A DNA stretch of 8,505 nt, taken from Planctomycetota bacterium. GTDB taxonomy: Bacteria; Planctomycetota; Phycisphaerae; UBA1845. Position 1 is the stretch's first letter. Each line of letters starts with the position of its first letter. A program made the translations under genes and the position numbers. The notes beneath the pieces were generated by a model. It saw only the letters and a list, made by a program, of their open reading frames with translations. It did no database searches and was not told the DNA's origin. Below are positions 1 through 6,373 of the stretch, piece by piece. Location: NCBI GenBank assembly GCA_024278775.1, contig JAJRSP010000106.1:1-8505 (forward strand). Direction: 5' to 3'.

Positions 1-670
1 CCCAAGGAAGCGAACCGACAAACTGCCCGGTGATGGTGACGCGACGGGATGGCGCGAGCGAAATACCGTCCGGTGTCCTGATCTTCGCCAGGCCAAAGTC
101 CAGGATGTGCGGTTCACCACGTTCGTCAACGAGGATGTTGCTGGGTTTTAGATCGCGATGAACCACGCCTCGCATGTGGGCGGCGTTTACGGCTTCCGCC
201 ATGGTCATGAATAACGCCAGGACTTTTCGAGTGGAAGGATTGACTCGGTTCAGATAGACATCGAGCGGCTCGCCCGAGATGTAATCCGTAACGATGTAGC
301 GCCGGCCGGCGATCTCACCGCCGTCGGTAATGCGAACAATGTGGGGATGGTGGAGTTGCGAAAGCGCCTCAACTTCACGGGAAAAGCGTTCACGGCTTGC
401 CGCGTCGTCCTGTTGGGTCGGGTTGGCCAGTTTGATGGCCACGGTTCGCTTGGTCGATTCTTGAATGGCTTCGTAGACCACTCCCTGCCCGCCGGCCTTG
501 ATTCGTCGGACCGTGGAGTAACCCGGAGGGGCGTCGGGCAAACCCGCATCACACCCTGCGACCCCGACGGGCTTTTCTGCACGAGACACCTGCTGCTGGG
601 CATAGTCGAGTAGGGTTTCGATGTCTCCTCTCGTGCGGCGTAAGTCGTCAGAATGGGTGTGGCTGTTCAT
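1..670 (-). CDS. Serine/threonine protein kinase, N-terminal part (cut by left edge)
   Basis: Predicted Hanks-type Ser/Thr kinase that phosphorylates protein substrates from ATP. The first 223 codons are visible and the C-terminus lies beyond the left edge. After about 50 polar residues the kinase fold begins. The glycine loop reads IKAGGQGVVYEA (residues 57-68; the first loop glycine is replaced by K58). The catalytic lysine is K80 in VAIK, the catalytic loop is HRDLKPSN with H171, R172 and D173, and the metal-binding DFG is D191-G193. It continues into a GSLPW segment typical of the activation loop before the APE/SPE motif. All core catalytic residues seen so far are intact. ATG at 670 is the natural start, since the frame is open from there and the N-terminus precedes the glycine loop. 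The gene lies 84 bases downstream of an ECF sigma gene on the same strand, so the two are probably co-transcribed, a pairing common in planctomycetes. A membrane segment or C-terminal sensor domain, if present, is outside the window. Confidence 0.95.
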   Translation of the reverse strand, partial: MNSHTHSDDLRRTRGDIETLLDYAQQQVSRAEKPVGVAGCDAGLPDAPPGYSTVRRIKAGGQGVVYEAIQESTKRTVAIKLANPTQQDDAASRERFSREVEALSQLHHPHIVRITDGGEIAGRRYIVTDYISGEPLDVYLNRVNPSTRKVLALFMTMAEAVNAAHMRGVVHRDLKPSNILVDERGEPHILDFGLAKIRTPDGISLAPSRRVTITGQFVGSLPW

Positions 671-754
671 GTCAGCTCGTTGTGTTGCCGTATCGTCATA
701 GGCTTCCTTGCTGCATGGATAAGCGACGCGGATATCGCGACCTATCGCGCCACC

Positions 755-1366
755 CTAAAAAAAACATGACAGCGAACCGAGAAGTTCCGCGAGACGAGCA
801 TGGGCGCGGCCCTTTAGCATATACACCGAGGGAAGCGTCCGGCCCATCACCTCGGCCACCTCAGAGCCTGAGAGGCCTTGCAGATCACTCAGCCGGACGA
901 CCGTTTCGTAGTCCGGTGGTAGCTTGGTCAGCGCACGTTCCAGTTGCCATTCGGCCTCTTTTTTCGCCAGGTGTTTCGAGGGGGTGTGCGTCGTGCCGCC
1001 CAAAAGCATAAACAAGGTGACGTAGGAGTTATCGCGCGACGACAGTCTGACTTGCTTTTCCCTCGGCGGGCGTTTCTTGCGATCAATGGAGCGGATGGCA
1101 TCCTGTAGGTTGTTGTCAGCGATGCGTGTCAGCCAGGCCTGGAACGAGCCCGGTCCGCGAGAGTGAAACTGCTCGATCCGCAGATAGGCCTCTAAATACG
1201 TCACCTGAAGGATGTCATCGACGTCAAAGTCGGCTCGGTGAATCGAACGGATTTTTCCGGCCAAGTGTTTCCGCAGATGGGGGTCGTGGTGCCGCAGCAA
1301 CCCTCGGAGGGCGGGCTGATCCCCCGCTACGGCTGCGGCTGTCAAGCTATCCTCGACCTGGAGCAT
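755..1366 (-). CDS. ECF-type RNA polymerase sigma factor, kinase-associated
   Basis: A 203-residue sigma-70 family protein with only regions 2 and 4, the ECF layout and usual length. Region 2 covers about residues 14-95, with core-binding helix DFDVDDILQVTYLEAY (46-61) and the FQAWLTRIADNNLQDAIR segment (75-92) in the position of the -10 recognition helix. A basic linker follows (RKKRPPREK). Region 4 covers about 142-196, with LPPDYETVVRL, then a helix-turn-helix reading GLSGSEVAEVMGRTLPSVYMLKGRA. It should direct RNA polymerase to its own promoter set. No anti-sigma gene is visible; the adjacent Ser/Thr kinase suggests control by phosphorylation, as in the kinase-linked planctomycete ECF groups (inference). 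The start at 1366 is supported by AGGAGG (bases 1374-1379, complement) 7 bases upstream, with a second GAGGAGG further up. The C-terminus ends in SCFF encoded by a run of eight T, so slippage would alter only the last residues. Confidence 0.93.
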   Translation of the reverse strand: MLQVEDSLTAAAVAGDQPALRGLLRHHDPHLRKHLAGKIRSIHRADFDVDDILQVTYLEAYLRIEQFHSRGPGSFQAWLTRIADNNLQDAIRSIDRKKRPPREKQVRLSSRDNSYVTLFMLLGGTTHTPSKHLAKKEAEWQLERALTKLPPDYETVVRLSDLQGLSGSEVAEVMGRTLPSVYMLKGRAHARLAELLGSLSCFF

Positions 1367-1373
1367 CCATCCA

Positions 1374-1379
1374 CCTCCT
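1374..1379 (-). promoter_or_regulatory. Ribosome binding site of the ECF sigma gene
   Basis: The complement reads AGGAGG, a perfect anti-Shine-Dalgarno match, 7 bases before the ATG at 1366. This decides the start against an out-of-frame ATG at 1370. A second GAGGAGG lies a little further upstream. Confidence 0.75.
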
Positions 1380-1405
1380 CTTTCGCCTCCTCGATTCCCA
1401 CCTCC

Positions 1406-1434
1406 ATTGTAACAATTTAAAAATTTTTTACGAA
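1406..1434 (-). promoter_or_regulatory. Candidate promoter of the sigma-kinase operon
   Basis: On the minus strand a TACAAT element (bases 1406-1411, five of six matches to the -10 consensus) lies 17 bases from TTCGTA (1429-1434, three of six matches to -35). The spacer is almost pure A/T. A transcript would start near 1399 and leave a leader of about 33 bases containing both Shine-Dalgarno sequences. The -10 lies inside an 11-bp palindrome, ATTGT-A-ACAAT (1406-1416), which could be an operator. The -35 is weak, so an ECF-type promoter elsewhere in the gap cannot be excluded. Confidence 0.35.
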
Positions 1435-1513
1435 TCTGCGTTAGATCGACCCTCCCACGACGCTTGAGGCCTTATGGAGACGGTATCAGCCCTTTTGGGG
1501 TGGAGTCGCGTCT

Positions 1514-1579
1514 ATGTTGACGTTTGAGAACGTCGCAGACTCTTGTAAGGAGGAAGTTGCTATGGAGACTGGGAGATGA
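1514..1579 (+). CDS. Possible 21-codon leader ORF before the S74 gene
   Basis: An ATG at 1514 opens a frame that ends in TGA at 1577-1579. The peptide begins MLTFENVADS and ends MEGR-like as METGR. Its stop overlaps the ATG of the downstream gene as ATGA, a classic translational-coupling geometry. GGAG at 1502-1505 lies 8 bases before ATG 1514. An internal in-frame ATG at 1562 has a stronger site, TAAGGAGGA at 1546-1554, 7 bases upstream, and would give only a five-residue peptide. Thus the best ribosome binding site in this leader serves the short frame, not the S74 gene, whose own site would be the weaker GGAG at 1564-1567. I recognise no homologue. It may be a regulatory leader or may be chance. 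Confidence 0.3.
   Translation: MLTFENVADSCKEEVAMETGR
1519..1534 (+). promoter_or_regulatory. Perfect 6-bp inverted repeat in the S74 gene leader
   Basis: GACGTT and AACGTC are exact complements separated by the tetraloop TGAG, and a T-G pair could extend the stem by one. It lies 11 bases upstream of the strong Shine-Dalgarno sequence at 1546-1554. It could act as an RNA hairpin in the leader or as a DNA operator. No T-run follows, so it is not a terminator. Confidence 0.4.
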
Positions 1580-3153
1580 ATACGCGAATAATTCCACGAG
1601 GTTTGTTATTCCTAACCGTGCTTGGTGCTCCGGCGTTTGGCCAGACGGCCGGAGTGCTGAGCTTTCAAGGGCTCATCAAGGATACCGGTGGCATCCCGGT
1701 GACGGGACCGGTTGATCTGGAGTTCCGCATCTATGATGCGCAAGTAGCCGGCGGCCTCGTCGACATGAACGGTGACGGCTTCGTGGAGGACATCATCGGC
1801 CAGGATGCCAAACAGGTCCTCGGGGTCAGTCCTACCCTTGGCATCATCACAACCAAGTTCGGACCGGTAGCGCCGGGCGCATTCGACGGCAGCCAGCGAT
1901 GGCTTGAAGTCACCGTCGACGGGGTGCCGCTTTCGCGTATCGAAATGGCCACCGCGCCAGCCACCGCCGAGCAGATCAACATCCCAGCAACCGGAATTTC
2001 GGCGATCAATGTGGACGACGTTGGTAACGTCGGCATCGGGACGAGCAACCCCGCTGCCAAACTGCATGTGGTGGGTGACATTTCGATAAGCGGTGCTGTC
2101 GACGGCGTGGACATCTCCGCCCATGCAGCAGATGCCAGTGCGCACCATACACCTACTGTGGACACCTTTGTTACGAATAGGGATTCACATGACCATCTGG
2201 GCGGGGACGGTGCACAGATTCAGCACGGAAGCTTGGGAGGTGTGTCCGCGAATCAGCACCATACCCGACCGACATCGCTTCCACCCTCTGGGCCCGCATC
2301 AGGAGATTTGACGGGCTCTTATCCCAGCCCTCAGGTGATCGACGATAGCCACTTCCATTCCAACGGAACCGTGTCCGACAATATTTCGATCAATAACGGT
2401 CGTCTTTATGCGCTTGCCGGGTCGGGCAACGTCGGCATCGGAACAACAGCTCCAGCATCAAAACTGACCGTGGAAACCGGCGGCACGACAGTTGCGGCTC
2501 TACGCGTAAAAGGAAGCGGCAGCCAGATATTGCTCACGCGAAATGTTGCTGGCACCGAAGCGATCGGGCTGGACTTCAACACTGGCGTTGTCGGACTAAG
2601 CCCACAGTGGGGGGGGTTTTCTATCCAAAGCAGAGATACGACAACCTCCGCGACCTTTTTCAGGAATCTTGTCACTTTCGACGCCTCACCGGGTGGTGGT
2701 GTGTACTTTAGACCTGGCGGTAACGTCACATCGCCAAACCCACTTGTCGTTGGCACGAATGCCCTGAATGGCAACGGGGCGTTCCTAAGCCCGGGTGGCA
2801 TCTGGACGAACACTTCTGATCGCAATACGAAGATAAACTTCCGGACCATTAACAAAAAACAGGTGCTTGAAAAGCTCGTGTCAATGCCCATCACTAAGTG
2901 GCAATACAAGGGACAAGACAACCAAGCCGAGCACATCGGCCCGATGGCTCAGGATTTTTACGCGACATTCGGAATTGGAGACGACGACAGGCATATCGGA
3001 ACGCTGGATTCCGACGGCGTGTCGCTGGCGGCCATCCAGGGGCTTCACCAAGTCGTACAAGAAAAGGAAGCCGAGATTGCTGCCCAACAGGCGGTGATTA
3101 ACGACCTGCTCGATCGAATCGAAGCCATTGAAGGGATGTTAGGATGCGACTAG
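1576..3153 (+). CDS. Exported fibre-like protein with C-terminal S74 self-cleaving chaperone domain
   Basis: A 525-residue exported protein. Residues 1-23 form a signal peptide ending AFGQ. Residues 27-125 match the domain often found at the start of such proteins (LSFQGLIKD, DLEFRIYDA, AFDGSQRWLEVTVDG), here with an inserted calcium-loop-like DMNGDGFVED (63-72). Two GNVGIGT-x-x-P-x-x-KL motifs (from 150 and 284) flank a histidine-rich, low-complexity stretch with ten His between 183 and 261 and the common segment SGDLTGSYPSP. The C-terminus is a Peptidase S74 domain (intramolecular chaperone of endosialidase): SDRNTK with S414 and K419 in the serine-lysine spacing of known members, then IGPMAQDF, SLAAIQGLHQ and a final coiled coil. 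In this family the domain drives trimer assembly, then cuts itself off at the conserved serine, so a C-terminal piece of about 112 residues should be released. ATG 1576 is the only start after an in-frame stop at 1546. It overlaps the next gene by 10 bases. Confidence 0.9.
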   Translation: MNTRIIPRGLLFLTVLGAPAFGQTAGVLSFQGLIKDTGGIPVTGPVDLEFRIYDAQVAGGLVDMNGDGFVEDIIGQDAKQVLGVSPTLGIITTKFGPVAPGAFDGSQRWLEVTVDGVPLSRIEMATAPATAEQINIPATGISAINVDDVGNVGIGTSNPAAKLHVVGDISISGAVDGVDISAHAADASAHHTPTVDTFVTNRDSHDHLGGDGAQIQHGSLGGVSANQHHTRPTSLPPSGPASGDLTGSYPSPQVIDDSHFHSNGTVSDNISINNGRLYALAGSGNVGIGTTAPASKLTVETGGTTVAALRVKGSGSQILLTRNVAGTEAIGLDFNTGVVGLSPQWGGFSIQSRDTTTSATFFRNLVTFDASPGGGVYFRPGGNVTSPNPLVVGTNALNGNGAFLSPGGIWTNTSDRNTKINFRTINKKQVLEKLVSMPITKWQYKGQDNQAEHIGPMAQDFYATFGIGDDDRHIGTLDSDGVSLAAIQGLHQVVQEKEAEIAAQQAVINDLLDRIEAIEGMLGCD

Positions 3154-4367
3154 AGCAGATTGCTATGGGGCGAAGCCGGTTGGAGCGGTTACTCATTCCG
3201 ATGAGCGTACTCGGCGTCTGCGCTTCGGCTTTCGGGCAGACGCTGGAATGCAGTTCTCTTTCCATGGGCGCGGGAGTGACGAGCAACGGATCTGTCATCG
3301 TGGTCGGTTGGTCGGTGGCGGGAGACATGACCCGGTCCGGTGGTCCCTCGATCTCGGCCGGAATCGTTACGTGCCTGACCAGTGCCAACTGTCCCGGGTT
3401 CACCGGCCCGCAGGATTGCAACGGAAACGGTATCCCCGATGGCTGCGACATCGAGAGCGGAACGAGTCCCGACTTGGACGCCAACGGAATCCCTGACGAG
3501 TGTATCCCGCCCCCACCCGAGGAACCGCCGCCCGGCTTTGGCGGTCACGGGCAGCGGTACTTGGAGGTTAGCACGCCGGGTAGCGTGGGAGATGAGGTGA
3601 TTCGCGTGAAGTCGTTGAGTACACCGGGGTTTGGTCGATGCAGCGACACGGGTGCTGAATGTATTGTGGGTGGAGGAGATTGCCCGACGGGTACGTGTAG
3701 CGGACTCGGTGGTGCCGATGTGCTCTACGTGGGCGTCCCCTTCGTGGCCGAAGATGGTAACTCCGTCGATCCGAGTATTACCTTCATGGCCGCACAGTTG
3801 GAGTGTGAGCCGGTGCCGTACAACTTCGGTGCCTCTGTGAGCGTCGCGGTGTATGGCGCTGAGGTCATACCCAGCTCGCATACGGAGCTCGCACGGTACG
3901 CCATTCAACGATCGGTGGCCTCCTGTCCGAATCTGGAGAACGACGAAACGTGTTGGTCGGTTCCCCCGCTGATTATCTCGCAAGGCCTGTTTGGAGATGT
4001 CGTGAATCCGTTCTTCACGAACCCGGACGACATCCAACCGGATTTCAAGGACATCACGCAGTACGTCAACAAGTTTCTCGGCGACCCCACCGCGCAATCG
4101 AAGGCGGCCATGCAGCTCCAGCCGAATGTCGTTCGTCCGAACGTCGCCGTGGACTTCAAAGACATCGCCGTTGATGTGGGTGCCTTCTTGGGTACCGAGT
4201 TCAATATGTCCCTCGGCATTACAGGGCTGTGTACTTGCCCGTCCAGCGTGACGTGCGGCATCGCGGTGTGTAGTACCAATAACGACTGCGTGGGTGACCA
4301 GCTATGCCGCGACGGATGGTGTGTGGATTCGTGCGGACGATGTATACCCCAGTTGTTCCAGAGGTAG
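3144..4367 (+). CDS. Exported cysteine-rich protein with calcium-loop and dockerin-like motifs
   Basis: A 407-residue exported protein of unknown function. A signal peptide ends near residue 31 (ASAFGQT). Residues 91-120 hold two calcium-loop-like motifs, DCNGNGIPDGCD and DLDANGIPDEC, as in thrombospondin type 3 and planctomycete surface proteins. A proline linker (PPPPEEPPPG) follows, then a probably beta-rich region with a small cysteine cluster (CSDTGAEC...CPTGTC). Near the end, two dockerin-like half-repeats, DFKDITQYVNKFLG (300) and DFKDIAVDVGAFLG (337), are 37 residues apart. The tail from 363 has nine cysteines in 38 residues, likely disulphide-bonded. ATG 3144 lies inside the end of the S74 gene with AAGGGA (3131-3136) 7 bases upstream, so translation is probably coupled; ATG 3165 is an alternative start that also keeps the signal peptide. 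Context suggests the two proteins act together on the cell surface or in the matrix. Dockerin-like binding of a partner is inferred, not shown. Confidence 0.85.
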   Translation: MRLEQIAMGRSRLERLLIPMSVLGVCASAFGQTLECSSLSMGAGVTSNGSVIVVGWSVAGDMTRSGGPSISAGIVTCLTSANCPGFTGPQDCNGNGIPDGCDIESGTSPDLDANGIPDECIPPPPEEPPPGFGGHGQRYLEVSTPGSVGDEVIRVKSLSTPGFGRCSDTGAECIVGGGDCPTGTCSGLGGADVLYVGVPFVAEDGNSVDPSITFMAAQLECEPVPYNFGASVSVAVYGAEVIPSSHTELARYAIQRSVASCPNLENDETCWSVPPLIISQGLFGDVVNPFFTNPDDIQPDFKDITQYVNKFLGDPTAQSKAAMQLQPNVVRPNVAVDFKDIAVDVGAFLGTEFNMSLGITGLCTCPSSVTCGIAVCSTNNDCVGDQLCRDGWCVDSCGRCIPQLFQR

Positions 4368-4398
4368 TCGGTCTGCTCCGAATCGCCGCGTGGTCGTA

Positions 4399-4418
4399 GG
4401 TGCCTCCTCCCAGGCACC
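4399..4418 (+). terminator. Hairpin after the exported-protein pair, possible T-less terminator
   Basis: GGTGCCT (4399-4405) and AGGCACC (4412-4418) form a perfect 7-bp stem with a 6-base loop, 31 bases past the stop codon. No T-run follows, so classic intrinsic termination is doubtful. The right arm can also pair with CGGTGCC at 4444-4450 (GGCACCG, 4413-4419), giving two mutually exclusive folds. Confidence 0.4.
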
Positions 4419-4568
4419 GCGGCCGCGCCCGTGACGCTTGAGCCGGTGCCATGGCCAAGAGCCGACACTTGTCACTTGTTCCGGACAGCGCCCGGCCGGC
4501 CAACCCATTATATGATGCGAACCCACATGGTCGCGCCCACTCGACACCGCGGCGTTTTCAGTTGCGTG

Positions 4569-4620
4569 ACCACACCACACCGACCACACCACACCGACCA
4601 CGCCACACCGACCATGCCAC
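4569..4620 (+). repeat. 14-bp tandem repeat, 3.7 copies
   Basis: The unit ACCACACCACACCG occurs at 4569-4582 and identically at 4583-4596. A third copy at 4597-4610 has one change (A to G), and a fourth partial copy at 4611-4620 has further drift. The unit itself contains a shorter ACCAC/ACACC periodicity. The order from perfect to diverged copies suggests expansion by slippage at the left end. It lies about 45 bases upstream of the promoter of the next gene. Confidence 0.85.
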
Positions 4621-4664
4621 AAAAAATGACCACACCTCATGCGCTGCGGATCGCGAGCCGGGAC

Positions 4665-4693
4665 TTGTCAATCGGTAGTACGGTGATTACGAT
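4665..4693 (+). promoter_or_regulatory. Candidate sigma-70 promoter for the FHA-phosphatase gene
   Basis: TTGTCA (4665-4670, five of six -35 matches) and TACGAT (4688-4693, four of six -10 matches) are separated by the ideal 17 bases. The transcription start would fall about 4700, exactly at the ATG of the next gene. That gene has no convincing Shine-Dalgarno sequence, so the message may be leaderless. Confidence 0.5.
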
Positions 4694-4699
4694 TTGAGC

Positions 4700-6313
4700 A
4701 TGGCCTATCTACGATTCGTTAGTGAGGCGGGACAGATTGCCACCCGCGTGCTGGATGCGGAGCGGTTTGTCATCGGTCGGTCCGAGTCAACGAACCTCTT
4801 CTTCGATTCGGATACGATTTCCCGTGAGCATCTCTCCATCGAGATGGAGGCCAACGGCCGCTTTCGCATTCGTGACTTGGGCAGCCGCAACAAGACCTAC
4901 GTCAACGGTGAGCTCATCTCGGAAACGTTACTCAACCCCGGTGACATCATCCGTGCGGGTGACCGTGTGGCCGAGTTTGTGGATGAAGATGTCGCACCAA
5001 CCAAGATCGATCTTGATTTTCTAACCCCGGACACGTCCGAACCACCGCATTGCGATTGGCTCAAGACCAAAGCCCCGGTTGCGCTCACCATGGCTCAACT
5101 GGAGCAGCTCGCCCAGTTGTCGGGGGATCATGCGTTGACCGCACGGGCCGAGGATATCGCGGACGTCGCGCTATCTCGGGCCATCCTGACGACGCAGGCG
5201 GAACGCGGCTTTATCGCACTTCGCGGCAAGGGGAAAACCGACCTGCACATCATCGCACATCGGGCGCTGGCGCTCGGTGCGGACGGTTCCCGAACTCCGG
5301 TGAGTCATTCCTTCGTTCACACGCCGTCCCTCCAGGCGGTCGCCGGTCGCTATCCCGAAACCGCCGGACAAGTGGATCTCAAACAGGGCTTTGCCTCCAC
5401 GGCCATCGTAGCCCCCCTTGTGTTTCAGGGGCAGGTCATCGGGCTGATCTATGTGGATCGCCCCTCGTCAAAGCGTCCGCTGACGTCCGCCGCGTTGCAA
5501 TACACCATGGCGGCGGGTGCGCAGATCGGCGCGATGTTGGGAGAGGCTTCGCGACGACTGGCTCGTTTCGCACCGCGTGAGGGGCACGCCTGGATGACGA
5601 CCATCCGACGGGTGCAATCCGCCCTGACGACGCCCGTTGTATCCAATGCCGCTTTTACGGTGGCGCATCGGCTTCATGCGGGCCGCGCACGTTGCGGTGA
5701 CTTTGCCCAGGTGATCCCACTCGACGAGCAGCGGTGCTGCATCGCGGTGGTCGACGGTGGCGGTCATGGTGTCACGGGACTGGCTCAGGCAGTTTCGATG
5801 CTCTCGTCCATTCGCACGGCCGTTGCCATATCCGAGGACGCCTTGATGGATCCGTCGGACCTGTTCCATTCGCTCAACGAAATGATCGCGACGGCACCGG
5901 CCCGGCAGGTGTTGCCGTGTACTTTCATCGGGATCGACATGGCCAGTGGAAAGCTCTCCTATATCTGCGCGGGAGGACGTGCGCCCGTGCTCATGGTTGC
6001 ACCCGGACGATTGGTCACTCTCGATCAACCGTCGTTGGTCTTGGGCGTTGATCCCAACTACGTGTACGAACCCACACGGGTTACCTTGCCGTCGCGGTAT
6101 CGGCTGGTCTGCTATACGGATGGCATTGTCGATGCCACCAACACGGGCAACGAACCGCTCGGAGATCAGCGTCTCCACGAAGCACTGCTCGAACATGACG
6201 CCTTTGGCTCGGCCGAAGATATTCTGACGGTGATTAACGGTGTCATCGCGACTCATGCCGGTCGTGCCCAACCCGACGATGACGCGCTGGCGGCAGTGAT
6301 TGCCTATGGGTAG
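4700..6313 (+). CDS. FHA-GAF-SpoIIE (PP2C-type) protein phosphatase
   Basis: A 537-residue cytoplasmic signalling protein with three domains. The N-terminal FHA domain (about 1-95) binds phosphothreonine peptides; its conserved residues are present as G26-R27, S41-x-x-H44 and RNKTYVNG (63-70). A GAF-like sensor domain spans about 125-275 (ERGFIALRG at 168, GLIYVDRP at 248). The SpoIIE/PP2C phosphatase spans about 300-536 and keeps the metal-binding aspartates: D334 in CGDF (usually GGDF), D352 in DGGGHG, D474 in YTDGI and D526-D528 in DDDAL. It should remove phosphate from Ser/Thr of target proteins, directed by the FHA domain. A TTG at 4694 gives two more residues, but ATG 4700 is preferred since the FHA strand begins at once. 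The gene lies 60 bases before the secretion ATPase gene and probably shares its transcript. The divergent Ser/Thr kinase of this window is a possible partner (inference). Confidence 0.95.
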   Translation: MAYLRFVSEAGQIATRVLDAERFVIGRSESTNLFFDSDTISREHLSIEMEANGRFRIRDLGSRNKTYVNGELISETLLNPGDIIRAGDRVAEFVDEDVAPTKIDLDFLTPDTSEPPHCDWLKTKAPVALTMAQLEQLAQLSGDHALTARAEDIADVALSRAILTTQAERGFIALRGKGKTDLHIIAHRALALGADGSRTPVSHSFVHTPSLQAVAGRYPETAGQVDLKQGFASTAIVAPLVFQGQVIGLIYVDRPSSKRPLTSAALQYTMAAGAQIGAMLGEASRRLARFAPREGHAWMTTIRRVQSALTTPVVSNAAFTVAHRLHAGRARCGDFAQVIPLDEQRCCIAVVDGGGHGVTGLAQAVSMLSSIRTAVAISEDALMDPSDLFHSLNEMIATAPARQVLPCTFIGIDMASGKLSYICAGGRAPVLMVAPGRLVTLDQPSLVLGVDPNYVYEPTRVTLPSRYRLVCYTDGIVDATNTGNEPLGDQRLHEALLEHDAFGSAEDILTVINGVIATHAGRAQPDDDALAAVIAYG

Positions 6314-6360
6314 TACCACCAACCTCGCCGCAACGCCCGTGTTCGCAGGGAAATGCTCGG

Positions 6361-6366
6361 AAGGAG
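6361..6366 (+). promoter_or_regulatory. Ribosome binding site that sets the ATPase start at GTG 6374
   Basis: AAGGAG lies 7 bases before an in-frame GTG at 6374 and 8 bases after the upstream ATG at 6353. It therefore supports GTG 6374 as the start. ATG 6353 has only GCAGGG, two bases away, which is too close. Confidence 0.65.
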
Positions 6367-6373
6367 TTTTCTT

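Larger units (their letters stand above)
4368..4699 (+). other. Intergenic region with hairpins, tandem repeat and promoter
   Basis: About 330 bases between the exported-protein pair and the phosphatase-ATPase pair. It holds a 7-bp hairpin with a competing partner (4399-4450), a TATGAT box at 4511-4516 without a convincing -35, a 14-bp tandem repeat (4569-4620) and a promoter next to the following ATG (4665-4693). Open frames crossing it have low-complexity His/Thr/Pro content from the repeat and no convincing ribosome binding site, so I call no gene here. Confidence 0.6.

Noticed and set aside
755..764. Frameshift joining sigma factor and kinase at the T8 run
   Set aside because: Both shifted frames reach a stop within a short distance, before the kinase ATG, so slippage would not create a fusion.
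1524..1715. Plus-strand frame of 63 codons over the start of the S74 gene
   Set aside because: It overlaps the signal peptide region in another frame and has no recognisable features. The 1576 frame is clearly the coding one.
2815..3153. Prophage remnant suggested by the S74 domain
   Set aside because: No structural, lysis or integrase genes are near. The protein has a signal peptide and the N-terminal domain of bacterial exported proteins.
3213..3225. Lipoprotein signal at C26 of the second exported protein
   Set aside because: The residue before the cysteine is valine, which does not fit a lipobox, and a normal cleavage site follows at about residue 31.
3189..4097. Long minus-strand open frame of 302 codons
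   Set aside because: Antisense to a gene with signal peptide and recognisable motifs. The translation is Arg/His/Thr-rich without any domain, as expected for a high-GC shadow.
4505..4520. TATGAT as promoter of the phosphatase gene
   Set aside because: No acceptable -35 is found at 16-18 bases; the element at 4665-4693 is a better match.
4431..4697. Plus-strand frames across the 14-bp repeat
   Set aside because: The peptides are low-complexity His/Thr/Pro strings made by the repeat. There is no convincing ribosome site and no family resemblance.
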